A stretch of 23,155 nucleotides of DNA from Pigoraptor chileana. Its lineage: Eukaryota; Opisthokonta; Filasterea. A model generated the notes under the pieces. The model did no database searches and was not told the origin of the DNA. It saw nothing but the letters and a program-made list of their open reading frames with translations. A program made the translations under genes and the position numbers. Below are positions 1 to 14,747 of the stretch, in pieces. Every line of letters begins with the position of its first letter. The first letter of the stretch is position 1. Location of the stretch: contig CALSCR010002007.1 in assembly GCA_943704495.1 (NCBI GenBank), positions 1 through 23,155 of the forward strand, in the 5' to 3' direction.

Positions 1-337
1 CAGACTAAGCTTCAGAGCAGACAACTGTGGATGCGCGCGCATGGCTGCAGTGACTGACACGGACCACGTGATCAGGACCATCACGTGACTCGCCGGAGGA
101 TCACGTGACGGTAACGTGTTGTAGTGCAGAGTGTGGGGCACGGAACAGCCTGTCATTGCCAGGCGGACGTCGGAGAAAGTGGTCTGGTTTGAACGCAATA
201 TATTGGCTGTTCAAGCTGTCACCTTTGCTTCTGATTCCACAGTCTTGTCCTGTCTTGCTCTTGTTCTTGTCCTTGGCATAAGACCAACGACTCGTGGCGG
301 AGAGTGTGGAGAGAGACAGAGAGAGACAGTGTGAGAG
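1..337. promoter_or_regulatory. Upstream region of biotin synthase with three CACGTG boxes
   Basis: I see no gene in this stretch. CACGTG occurs at 65-70, 82-87 and 102-107, and the last two extend to CACGTGAC. This is the palindromic E-box class bound by bHLH or bHLH-Zip factors such as Cbf1, USF and TFE. The cluster lies about 230-270 bases before the biotin synthase start codon at 338, so it is a plausible proximal promoter. I see no TATA box. Promoter function is inferred from position and motif only. Confidence 0.5.
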
Positions 338-2653
338 ATGCGTGCCATACTGCGCCTGTGCGCGCCCGGCATTCTCGGACTGCGAACATGCGGCACCGTG
401 CCCCCTCTGTCGCGATGCATGTCGACTGCTACGGCAGTGCATCCGGCGAATGACACTGCCCCCGCACGTGCTGCGCGTTCAGACGCCGTCCGCAACAACT
501 GGACTCGCGAGGAGATTAAGGCCATCTACGACTCGCCACTGCTCGACCTGATGCACAATGCGGTACGCAGCTCACGGTTCAGATCGTTTGATGATCAGAT
601 GGAATTTGCTTATTTCATTAGTATGTGTGCGTTGGCGTCTCTTTTGAGGATTTGTGCACTGCATCATCCCCGTGCTCATCCCTGTGCGTGTGCGCGCGTG
701 CGTGGGTGTGGTGCAGGGCGTTGTTCACCGGCGGCACTTTAACGCACGTGAGGTACAACAGTGCACCCTGCTGTCGATTAAGACGGGCGGATGCAGCGAG
801 GACTGCTCATACTGCCCCCAATCGTCCAAATACAAAACGGAAGTCAAGGCACAGAACCTGATGAACGTGGACGAGGTCATTGAGGCCGCGCGCAAGGCAC
901 GTGATGCCGGGAGCACGCGCTTCTGCATGGGCGCCGCGTGGAGGGATGTCGTGCACCGTAAAAGTAACTTCAAGTCCGTCATTGGCATGGTTAAGGAAGT
1001 CCGGTGCGTCCCCTTGCCCGCTGAGGCAACTTCCTATTGCGCACCGCACATCAGACACCCACCTTTCGATGTCTCTCCTTTCTGTCAGGGTAGATCGCCT
1101 TTCCATATTATATTCACCCTAGCCCGAACCCTATAACCCTACCCTATAACCTTATCCGTATGCTGCCTGTCTCTATTCTCCCTCTCCTTCCCTTATGCGT
1201 GCTGTGGAGTCCATTGCACTGTCCTGCACCCTGTATCTCTTCCCACGTGACGCACACCACATGCCCACACAGTGTTTGGCTGTTAAGGGGTTGTGACCGA
1301 GAGTGGCACGACTGACACGAACAGCCCATGCATGCTCTTGTACACGGCACAATGACAATGTGCAGGTCGATGGGAATGGAGGTGTGCTGCACGCTGGGCA
1401 TGCTTGATGCGGACCAGGCGCGCCAGCTGAAGGAAGCCGGGCTCACTGCATACAACCACAATCTGGACACGAGCCGCGAGTTCTACCCGAAGATCATCAC
1501 GACGCGCAGCTACGACGAGCGGCTTCAGACGCTTGAGAATGTGCGGAATGCGGGCATTAACGTGTGCTCTGGCGGGATCATCGGGCTTGGCGAGGCAGAG
1601 AGCGACCGCATTGGCCTGCTGCACACGCTCGCAACACTCCCCGCACATCCCGAGTCTGTTCCGGTGAATGCGCTGGTGCCTGTGCAAGGCACGCCACTTG
1701 CCGCTCAGGAGGTGTGTGTTGTTTGTGCATACAGGACGTGTGCCATCATTAGCACGAGTGCATGCATGTGCGTGCGTGTGCGCGCTGTGTCAGAACTTGA
1801 AGCCGTTTATTGTGTGCTTCAATGTTCGCCGTCAAATTGCAAGTACCATATTTTGACGAGACACATAGCTTTATCTATTGCTTGCGTGTGTCGCTGTATT
1901 CAATCGCTGACCCTCCGGCCATGTGCGTCCGTGTGTGCAGAAAGTAAACATTTGGGAGATGCTGCGGATGATTGCGACCGCACGTATTGTGATGCCCACA
2001 ACTATGGTGCGTCTCTCGGCGGGGCGTGTCAACTTCTCCATGGCAGAGCAGGTGTGTGCCAGTTCGTGTGTGTGTGTGTGTGTGTGCGGTGTGCGTGCCG
2101 GATTTCACGTCTGGTTCTAGATCTCTGCCATTGAAGTGGCCTCAGTTGTTCTTCAGTGTCCCGGCCTTTCGCCTCAGCACACACACATGTGCGCAGACAC
2201 ACACGCACGTAAACTTAATTCAAGCTCTAACACTATACCTGCCGGATAAACTTATTTTTGTTTCCTGTCTCCTGTAAATTCATTCTGTTTGCTTCCCGTC
2301 ACGTGCTGCAGGCCCTGTGCTTCATGTCGGGCGCCAACTCCATCTTCACTGGAGACAAACTGCTGACTACCAAAAACAACGCATTTACCGAGGACTCGGA
2401 AATGTTTGGCATTCTTGGTGAGCTGGGGAGAGGCTAGGGTAGACTAGTAGGCTAGGGGGGGACCTAAGCGTAGCCCTATGTGAGGGGCTATCGATTTCAC
2501 CCATTGTGCAAGGCCCTCTCACGTGACCAACCGGCATAAGAATGTGACGCGTCTCTGGCGGTACACTCCCGTCGCATTGCACGCACTCACGTATACATTG
2601 CTCAAGGTTCCTCAATCATCCATCCCGCGCACTCCACACACACAAAAACACAT

Positions 2654-2695
<42 letters not shown>

Positions 2696-2893
2696 AAACG
2701 CACAGGCCTTGTTGGCAAGGAGCCGTCGTTTGAGGCGTCATCAGCAGCCCACGTGACCACGGCACACGATGCGGTCGGCACGGAGACCAAGAGCGGCGGC
2801 TGTGGCGGTGGTGGCTGTGGCAAGAACGGCGGCTGTGGCGGGCGGGCGACAGCGGACTCTGATCCCGGCGTGGCCACTGCCGCCGCCCACTGA
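338..2893 (+). CDS. bioB: Biotin synthase, six exons, with Gly/Cys-rich C-terminal tail
   Basis: Radical-SAM enzyme that inserts sulfur into dethiobiotin in the last step of biotin synthesis. Exons: 338-562, 717-1003, 1366-1711, 1941-2051, 2312-2417, 2706-2893. All junctions are GT-AG and in phase, giving 420 residues. The radical-SAM CxxxCxxC is [10 protein letters not shown] (Cys101, 105, 108). The [2Fe-2S] ligands of E. coli BioB are all matched: Cys145 (RFCMGAAWR), Cys178 (EVCCTLGM), Cys238 ([13 protein letters not shown]) and the Arg of VRLSAGR (residues 309-315). Residues 1-34 are Arg-rich and lack acidic residues, like a mitochondrial presequence (yeast and plant enzymes are mitochondrial). 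ATG 338 is chosen because it supplies this leader; Met28 is an alternative start. The last ~40 residues are unusual: Gly-rich with cysteines 391, 396 and 402 (CX4CX5C). The enzyme is about 40-70 residues longer than E. coli or plant BioB because of the leader and tail. Confidence 0.97.
2656..2688. repeat. (CA)n microsatellite in biotin synthase intron 5
   Basis: An almost pure CA run of about 33 bases lies 17 bases before the exon 6 acceptor at 2705/2706. The acceptor CAG is effectively the end of this CA-rich stretch. Confidence 0.9.
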
Positions 2894-3721
2894 TGTTTTT
2901 CCGGCCCTCCCTCTCTCTCTCGCTCTCTCTCAACAATCGCACTCGCATTTGGGAGGGATTTTGCTTTGTTCTCTTGTTTGCGGCTCATTAGGGTTAGGGG
3001 TAGGGACATGTTGGCAATCGTGTGAATTGCGCCTGCGCATTGTGTTTTGCGCATTCCATTGGATGAAAGTGATGGAAGTTGCGGAATGGACCCCTGGCCC
3101 CTGCGATTCCTCCTCCGTAGGATTAGGGTCATCATTAGTGCCGGCGGCAATAAAATGCACGCCAATATCTTGCGTCGGAGGGATTTCGGTCTTTTGAGTG
3201 GCGTAGTTGGTCGCAAGAGCTTGTTGCAGGTGGATCCTGCGATTGAAGTAGTGCAGTGTGAGTAGTAACAGAAGAGTAAGGTTTTGTGATTTCGATCAAC
3301 CGAGATCCCGGCAGAAAAACACTCACGTGACCTGGACTCATCCGCCACGTGAGGCGCATGTGGGCAGGGTGAGGGTTACGCACATATGGCTGTTGCAATG
3401 TGTGTCTGTGTGTGTGCAGACTGTCTGTTGTGGTGTGTTGCATCACCCATCACAACGCAACTTGCGGTCGCTCGCTCGTTCTCAGTGGTGCCCGAATGGT
3501 GTACTGTTGCCTGCATCTGCACTGAGTTGGCTCTGTTTGGCAATCGCATCCCGTTTTCGTGGCTGCACACAAGCACACACACACACACACATACATACAC
3601 ACATGAAACTCGCATTAATAAGGGCATTATATTGCGCACACAAAGGGGAGATCACCAATACTTTGTAGGCGTCAGATTGTGCATCCACCCACACAACACC
3701 GCCCGTGTGCACAGCCGCAGA
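2894..3721. other. Intergenic: biotin synthase 3' end and lysyl-tRNA synthetase promoter
   Basis: I see no gene here. After the biotin synthase stop there is a CT-rich patch (about 2908-2932), a short telomere-like run of TTAGGG-type units (2988-3006) and AATAAA at 3149-3154, a candidate poly(A) signal 256 bases past the stop. CACGTGAC at 3324-3331 and CACGTG at 3346-3351 lie about 370-400 bases before the KRS start. A (CA)n run occupies about 3570-3602. The frame leading into the KRS ATG is open back to 3386 without an in-frame ATG after that point; see findings. Confidence 0.6.
3149..3154 (+). terminator. Candidate poly(A) signal AATAAA for biotin synthase
   Basis: Canonical AATAAA hexamer 256 bases after the stop codon and before the next promoter E-boxes. 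It is the only AATAAA I found in this intergenic region. Use of the site is inferred. Confidence 0.4.
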
Positions 3722-7988
<4,267 letters not shown>

Positions 7989-8480
7989 GCAGTCACGTGG
8001 TCGCCGTAATACGACTTGCGTGTGGATGTGTGTGTGCGTATGTGGAATGTGCTGTCTGTATGTGTGTCTGTGTGCATCATCCCGCCATGCCTTATGCGGG
8101 GCATCGTGTGCGGTCGTATTGAGTGAAGGAAGACAGTTTTAATGCATTCTTTCTTGAGTGATTGATTTGGTTTTACCGTGACTTTAGCAGTCTCTGTGCC
8201 ATCATCACAGGTCGGATAGGTTTTTGAGTTTGATAGATTTGCACTGTATCGATAGGTTAGTAAGTCATATGTGATGAGTGTAATGGATGTATTGCAACTG
8301 CTTATAGTGTGTATTTACAATGCTTTCCATATTGCCAGTAAGATAGTGAGGGGTGAAGTGTGTAGTCCGCAATGACAGAATGGTGTGTGTATGAAATGTG
8401 TATGAGTGTGTGTCAGTGTGCGTGCATGCATGGATTGTCTGTGCTTTTGCAAGAGGTCCCCCCCCCCTCCCTCCCTCCCG
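7989..8480. other. Convergent intergenic region between KRS and the F-box gene
   Basis: The two flanking genes end towards each other here (KRS stop 7986-7988; F-box gene stop 8481-8483 on the minus strand). GTCACGTG lies at 7992-7999, only four bases past the KRS stop. I see no canonical AATAAA on either strand. A TG-rich patch occurs at about 8020-8070 and a C-rich patch at 8458-8479. I see no gene. Confidence 0.6.
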
Positions 8481-11400
8481 CTACTCTCCCCCTCGCGGCG
8501 TTGCGAGAAGCGCTGTCAGTTTTCGAATTTCCTCAGCGCGCCATCGCATTGGCAGCACTGGAAGCCAGGCCTCCCAGTCTGCCACCCCGGCTTCAACCTC
8601 GGCTGCAGCCCCGTATGCGGCAATGTCAGCGCTATCAGCATGCAGTTGCCGTTGCAGTCGCCGTTGTATGGAATCCCCCGTATGTAGAGTGCGTGTGGCG
8701 CATCCGCCCGCCGTCGTCGTCGCCATCCCATCCCACGCACGTGACTGCCCACGTGACGCCCGTCCCGCGGCGCGGTCGTCAACGCAGAGGCCGCGGAGGG
8801 GGACGGCGTAACCGGATACATTGCACCCGTGGGCGCCCAGCCTCGCCCGGTCAAGGTCGACGCGCCCGCAGCGGAAGCACGCCAGTGAGTGCGCGCCCGT
8901 GCATTGTGCATCCGAGTGCGGGGCATTCGGGTGCAGGGCATCGGGGTGCGACGGCGACACGCCTGAATGTTGTGTCACAGACCGTGTGGTGGACTCGTCC
9001 CGGTACATGTCTCTACACACATTCCACGGAAACGCGCATCCGGCACGCCACATCGGACAGCGATATCTGGACTCGTCGAGGGCGTCATGCTCAACGCGCA
9101 TCACGTGAGCTCTTGCGTGGCCGCCCTCACAGTAGTCCATCCGGGTCACCGGGGCGCTGCATTCGTGGCACGTGACTGTGTAATACACGCAGGCGCGGCT
9201 GAGGTGTGCGTGGACGTCACTGCGCCCCATCGTCACTGGGCATCCGTACTGCGCGAGGGGACACGTGACTCGCTCTCCCGGACACACTGTGCGGTGGTCC
9301 TGTGTCCCGGGCAACACATGTGTGCATGCGTGGGTGTGTGCATTTGGGTGGGGGGTGAGAGAGTGTGTGTGTGTATGAGCGAGAATGAGTATGTGTCTGT
9401 GTTCATGCATACACGCGGAGGTCTGTTCAGTCACACTCAAATACAGCTACGCACACCCCACCTCCAACGCACACGGGCGGATGCTTGCTCCACACGACGC
9501 GGGACACAGAACAAGCATATCGCCTCCACTGCACCTCCTGTCACCAAGCTGCGCGCCGGCGACAACCGTTGTTGCATGCATACCACGTGACCATTTTGCA
9601 CTAATGGCTGTGTGTGACCCGTCCTGTCGCGCCGTCATCTCCATGGTTACTGCAGTTACTATCGCCGCCGACAGTGATGCGTCTGCCTCGGCCGCCACGT
9701 CACGTGCCGTCACTGCCTTGTGATTCCCCGTGACCGGTGCGTTTGTCTTGTGCGGTTGCCAAGCGGAAGTGACGGCATCTTCGGCTGTCATCGCGTCATG
9801 GCGAGCGCCTTGCGTGGTGTGCGTGTGAGGCAATGTGTGGTGTGTGGCGGGTATGCGACTACTTGTAGGGACGGCGCTGAGCGGCCTACCCGTATGCATT
9901 GCGATTGTGCGGCGCATCTCGATGGGGACCAGCGCCCTGGGTGCTTGTGTGTGCGTCACGGGATGCATGTACACCACCCGGCACCCGCGTCCACGCAGCG
10001 CACACAGAGACTGAGCATCGATGGCGGCTGCGTGCAGTCCTCGCATGCGCACTTCCTGCACATGAGTGTGTGGGTATTGAGTGTGATTTGTGTGTGTGAG
10101 TCATTGAAGTGCATTTGGCAGGAGAAGCATCGGTGCTTCGGTGGGTCATAATTGTGGTTTGCCGCACTCTGTCTCCCAAAGTGCGATCTCCATCCCGTTC
10201 CAAATCATGGTCCCCGTCCGCCTCGGTGCACAAGGCGGCGCACACACCGTCCACGCACCTTCAGCTGACCGCATGATGACGCAATCGCTCGGAGTCCAAT
10301 CGGCCCCATCAGCGTGCACAGCGTGATGTTGAGTGACGTCAGCTGCCGACACCCTGCCGCTATCGCCACTGCGCTGCGGTCGGTTATGTGGGCTGCGTGG
10401 GGAATCCACAGGCGCTCCACATTGTGACACCTGTCGATCGTCGATGTGTGTGTGTGTTTTCGGGGCAGTTGTGTTGCAGTGTATGTCAGGAATGGAGGGT
10501 GGGAGTGACGGACACAAGGGAGAAGTTCAGGCGTGAAGACACATGCAATGCGCACATAACTGTGGCTGCCCTTGTACGTGCACGACATCGACTGTGCTTC
10601 TAATCGTGGTGCCTGTCGTGGCTGCAATCCGTGCGATCCGCACGCCATTTATGCAGGGCATGCCCAACCCTCTTAACCCTAAGTACCGCACTCAACCTAC
10701 CTCTCTGCAAATGCCGCGACCCCGTCGTCTGTCGTTTGTGCGTCGGTGTTGCGTTGTGTTGTGTTGTGACAGAAAATCGGCAAGAGTTGGGTGCGAGATG
10801 AGATGTATGTGCGATTCACATCAGAGCCGCAGCCTCCGTGAAAAACATGTCACGCTCAACAGGATCCACGCCACAAATTTACGCACACGCACACAGCACA
10901 TGTAGCACACCACATTACGCTCACACGCTGCACACACACACAGATCCACGTATACACAACATTACACACACTATACACATATACACAAAACATTACACAC
11001 AACACACCCGTCAGTCGTGATGCCGAGTGCAGCACAAGTCCTTTGAGCCCTCCGCCAAGCGCGTCCGCAACTGACCGCAGTCCCGCATCGCTCAGCTCAT
11101 CCGGGAGTGCGATTTCAAGGTACTCGAGGGAGACGCGAGGCACCATCACGGGGTGCATCCCATCCCCACCGTCGACCATGTCACCTCTGTCTGCGGGTGT
11201 GGCCGCGGCGCTTTGTATCCACACAGCAATGTCATTTTCCCGCGAGACGGACGGGCGGACGTTCTCGACGACCAGACGAGTGAGCTGCGTGCACCCGCGC
11301 ATGATACGCGCCATCGGATGCCACTGCGCCGACGGCGGCCATGTTGCAAAGGAGACGTCGCGGAGGGCGAGGGACTCGAGGCGGGTCAGCCGTGCAAGGG

Positions 11401-12144
11401 TGTCGGGCGTGCGGAAGTGAGACCGGTGCACGTCAAGCTCGGTGAGCGTATCGCTGCGCAGCTTAGCAAGAAAGTCGTCTTGGATGTAGCTGATGGAGAG
11501 CCGCCGCAGCGCTCCGAATTGCGGCCACCGCCACAGGTCTGTGCGTTCAGAAACAATGACGAGAAACAGTGTTGGTTGACCGCATTTCAGTGGGCGTGTA
11601 AGCTGCTACTGTCTCACTCACTGCAGTCGGTGCTGTTCACGCATGCACACATGCCACAACACATGCCACACACATGCCGTACAGATGCTACACACACACA
11701 TGCCACATGTACATCGCGTGGCAGCGACAGTCGATTACTCCACGATGGGGTGTTGTTAACTGTAAGTATGTGTGTGTCGGTGTGTGTGCGTGCACGCACA
11801 GATTCTGCTGCCAATGATCTCAGGCACAGATTGATCATTACCGCCAATGTACGCCGTGTCGTGCAGCACGGCCTCCTCCACCGTTGGACCAAACGACGGG
11901 CGCCCGGCAAGCAGTGGATAGACCGAGTGCGAGAGGTCCACGCACTCGACCGATGGCAACTGGCACAGCACTTTGTACGACGATCCGCTGATGTCGCAGT
12001 TGCGCATGCACAGCCGCTTCAAAGACAGGCTGCATCCGGGGGACTTGACGACCGCTGACAGGCCACTGCTTGTGAGCAGCTGGCAGCCTACTTGTATGTT
12101 GCGCGTGTTGTGTTTGGTTGTATGAGTGCGTGTGTGTGTGTGTT

Positions 12145-12187
<43 letters not shown>

Positions 12188-12735
12188 TTATTGGAGAGCG
12201 AGTCGTGCTTAGAGGTGCGACGGGTGCCTAAATGTGTCTTCGAATTATTCTTTGTGGGTGGGTGACTATTGGCGATGTGTGTGTTTGTGTTTGTGCCTAT
12301 GTGGGGGTATCTGCAGCGTCGGCTTAAATTATGAGCTATACTGGAACAAACACCGCCGCGCATACACACACATTTGCGCGCACGCACACACACATACGCA
12401 CACGCATACTGGCACGCACACACGCATACACCACATCTGATCCCCGCGGCACTCACCGGACAGATTCAGTGCGACGGGTTCAAGATAATTCGCAACGAAA
12501 AAAAGGTGTGCGTCGGTAGTGCGCAAACACTCATCTGCAAAATCGAGCGTTTTGCGCCTGCGACGGCAGTGCGGCATGATGGGGTTGTGTTACGCTGTGA
12601 CGCCGACAAATCCATCACATATGTGCGCCAAATCACCGTGACAGTCCATCTGCACCCATGTCTATCGCTCTTCTACGTGCAGCAAACAATATTTTCACAC
12701 ACACACACACACACACACTCTCTCTCTCTCTCTCT

Positions 12736-12771
<36 letters not shown>

Positions 12772-13347
12772 GCACTCACATACACACATGCATACAAGTC
12801 AGAGATGACACTTAGACACGCACCTCCTGAGTATGTCCACACCGACCGCAAGCCACACATGGCACACGGATGCGGCGGATATGAGATCAGCCGACGGCAG
12901 CCACTCCATGATGCACGAGAGCACTTCTGGAGGCATGTCCTGGACGCCCACTGACGCCCCCGAAAGCGCACGGCATCCCATGTGCACATCCTCACATTCG
13001 CTTATGCTTTCCTCCACTGAAATGTGGGCATGCCTCACAGAGTCTCTGTCGACTGCACATGTTGTTGTTTGTGGCAGTGCGTTGGCAGCAAACCAATTGT
13101 CGCCTTCCCTGGAGGGAGAATGGGAAAAACTACCCGACTTTCCGACGCAATTACTGCTCCTCTGATCATCCTTAGCGGGCGCAGTTATGCTCAACAACAG
13201 CCCCTGTGTCTGCACAGAGTGACGACTGAGGTGTGCATCTTCTTCACACGCCCCCGTCCACTTGATGAACTTGACTGAGTCTTCTGCATTGTTGGCACGG
13301 CACACTCCTCCGCAGTGGCCGCACTGCGCCTCTGAGGAGCCCGCCAT
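8481..13347 (-). CDS. F-box / leucine-rich-repeat / TRAF-type zinc-finger protein, eight exons
   Basis: Predicted substrate receptor of an SCF-type ubiquitin ligase. Exons in transcription order: 13347-12824, 12557-12457, 12087-11842, 11538-11008, 10728-10701 (28 nt), 10430-10259, 10055-9462, 9299-8481. All junctions are GT-AG and in phase, giving 1004 residues. The N-terminus has a CxxC pair (CGHC). The F-box starts MPPEVLSCIMEWLPSADL (138-175). FBXL/AMN1-like cysteine-containing LRRs follow (176 to ~565), for example CRQLTSLNITLCTL. TRAF-type zinc fingers cover 709-797: CPASCGASI, CPGERVTCPLAQYGC, HAHLSRAC, CHEC. Further Cys/His pairs are RCPMWRAGC (812-820) and CFRCGRVDLDRARLGAHGC (873-891). 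RCPxxxxGC resembles a motif I recall from FBXO30/FBXO40, which also pair TRAF fingers with an F-box, but those lack LRRs. Uncertain points: a possible in-frame intron at 9889-9811, and the last ~70 residues, because another frame is open near 8516-8700. Confidence 0.85.
8738..8757. promoter_or_regulatory. Pair of CACGTGAC boxes inside the last F-box-gene exon
   Basis: CACGTGAC occurs at 8738-8745 and 8750-8757, only four bases apart, within coding sequence. Further copies in the last two exons are at 9169-9176, 9262-9269, 9584-9591 and 9699-9706 (as GTCACGTG). Whether any is a binding site is unknown. Confidence 0.35.
8904..8948 (-). repeat. Three 15-base coding repeats (HPDAL/HPNAP/HSDAQ)
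   Basis: Three consecutive pentapeptides of pattern H-P/S-D/N-A-x (residues 850-864 of the F-box protein) are encoded by three related 15-base units. They sit in a linker between two Cys/His motifs and look like a small in-frame minisatellite. Confidence 0.75.
12130..12186. repeat. (TG)n microsatellite in F-box gene intron 2
   Basis: About 57 bases of TG repeat on the plus strand, which is CA on the transcribed minus strand. It lies about 40 bases upstream of the exon 3 acceptor. Confidence 0.9.
12696..12768. repeat. Adjacent (CA)n and (CT)n microsatellites in F-box gene intron 1
   Basis: A CA run (12696-12718) is followed directly by a CT run (12718-12768). On the transcribed strand the order is (AG)n then (TG)n, between exons 1 and 2. 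Confidence 0.9.
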
Positions 13348-13588
13348 CTCTTGTGGACCAATTGTGACCGCGTGTCACGTGCGCCGGGCTTCGATATGGA
13401 CGACAACGGAAGGTCAGACGGCGCACATTGGATTTCGTTGCAGATGATTGTGACTTTCACTTATTTACTATTGCGCCCCCGACAGTCGCACTGCTCATGT
13501 GTCCTGAGATGAAAGCGGATTTAAAATGGGGACAACTGAGCGTGCCGGATGTGGAGCAGGTCAGCCGCCGTCTTTAAAGTGGACTCTA

Positions 13589-13601
13589 CACGTGGCACGT
13601 G
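13589..13601. promoter_or_regulatory. Double CACGTG box upstream of the F-box gene
   Basis: CACGTG at 13589-13594 and again at 13596-13601, separated by one base, about 245 bases before the F-box gene ATG. A further GTCACGTG lies at 13374-13381, 27 bases before that ATG. Regulatory function is inferred from position. Confidence 0.45.
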
Positions 13602-14160
13602 TCACATTCGCAGAGTTCCGATTCATTTCCACTATTCGACGGGGAATAGGGATGTACGCCTTCTATCAATCGACGTGACTATGCGTTTGTCATGGGTTGC
13701 GCGGGATACTGGGGGCTGCTAGGGTCACTGCTCGCCACCACTGCCACACACTCATTCAGATGGGCGGGAAGGCAGATGTGAGCACACTCAGGCTGAAGCG
13801 CTGTCGGAATGCTGTCCATTCTCTCAGCGTTCGTGCGACGGAAGCGTATGTTCGTATGCTCTATGGCACTGGATCCCCCGATGTGATGCACACGTCGATT
13901 GAACCGGCGAGTCCGCGTGCCGCAATTGTGATTTTAGACGGGCATTTTTTCCACTGGACAGAGATAAGCAGATTTTCCGGGTGAATAAACGGAGAATTGG
14001 TTTGGTTGCCACATTCAACAACGTCATCGTCATCGATAGCAGTAATTGAACAAAAGAGGAGCTTTAGTGCGAGAATGTGAGGCATGTGCAGCCCCTGCCA
14101 GGTAGAACAGGACAGGCAGTGTCAGTTACCCCCGGACGGGCCAATCGGCACGCGCCGTGG

Positions 14161-14192
14161 GGCAGATCAGCCAATGGGAGCGCGGATCTGCC
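14161..14192. repeat. Inverted repeat with 8-base arms enclosing a CCAAT box
   Basis: GGCAGATC at 14161-14168 is the exact reverse complement of GATCTGCC at 14185-14192. The 16-base loop contains CCAATGGG. It is short enough to be chance, but it sits among other promoter-like motifs. Confidence 0.6.
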
Positions 14193-14708
14193 ACCCGCAA
14201 TCTGCCCATGACATCCCATGACATGTGCCTCTGCCGGTTGGATTGCTTTACTTGTTGATTGGAGTCTGCATCAAGCCACATCAAGGACCGACGGGGGAGA
14301 TGCTCACACGTGCATGCATGCATGCACTGCGTCGCCTCTCTGTTTCTATTGTGCAGCCATAACGCACCGGGTCACCCGATTCAGTACTTAGAGTGCCGGC
14401 AGTACGCCGGGTCAGGGCGGTCCATTTTTCAGACGTGTAATAAGCCGCGCCGAAAACCGCGCAAGAGAACGACGGCAGGTGTTGCTTTGGAGTGCCATGT
14501 CATTTGATGCACACTTATCATTCCATGAATAGCTCCTCAATCCATCGCGATCCCCTCGAGCAAGGCGGAGCATTCCAGCTGCAATGGAATATCATATGAT
14601 AACGCCCAACAAATGTCGGGTGTCTGAGCTGCCCTCCAGGTGCCGGGTTCGCTTCACCGCATTGATCGCGGTGCGGGTCAGCGATGTGAGTCAGTGGTGA
14701 CGGATGGT

Positions 14709-14747
14709 GTGATGTTACTGAGTGATGTGATGTGTGATGTTACTGAG
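14709..14747. repeat. Two-copy 25-base repeat in intergenic DNA
   Basis: GTGATGTTACTGAG at 14709-14722 recurs at 14734-14747, with TGATGTGATGT between. I see no coding or structural role. Confidence 0.75.

Noticed and set aside
1328-1365. ATG at 1328 as an alternative biotin synthase start
   Set aside because: It lies in intron 2. Starting there would lose the radical-SAM cysteines in exon 2, which joins to exon 3 in phase with conserved sequence (VRSMGMEVC).
2602-3348. Long minus-strand open frame with Cys-Val and Pro-rich runs
   Set aside because: It runs antisense over the last biotin synthase exon and through the CA microsatellite. Its composition comes from translated repeats and it has no domain motif.
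8516-8941. Minus-strand frame ending in QCDGALRKFEN as the F-box protein C-terminus
   Set aside because: It would need an extra intron for which I see no clearly better donor/acceptor pair. It is kept only as an uncertainty about the last ~70 residues.
13697-13984. Open frame of about 95 codons in the long intergenic region
   Set aside because: It starts at a non-ATG codon, has no recognisable motif and I found no good partner exons.
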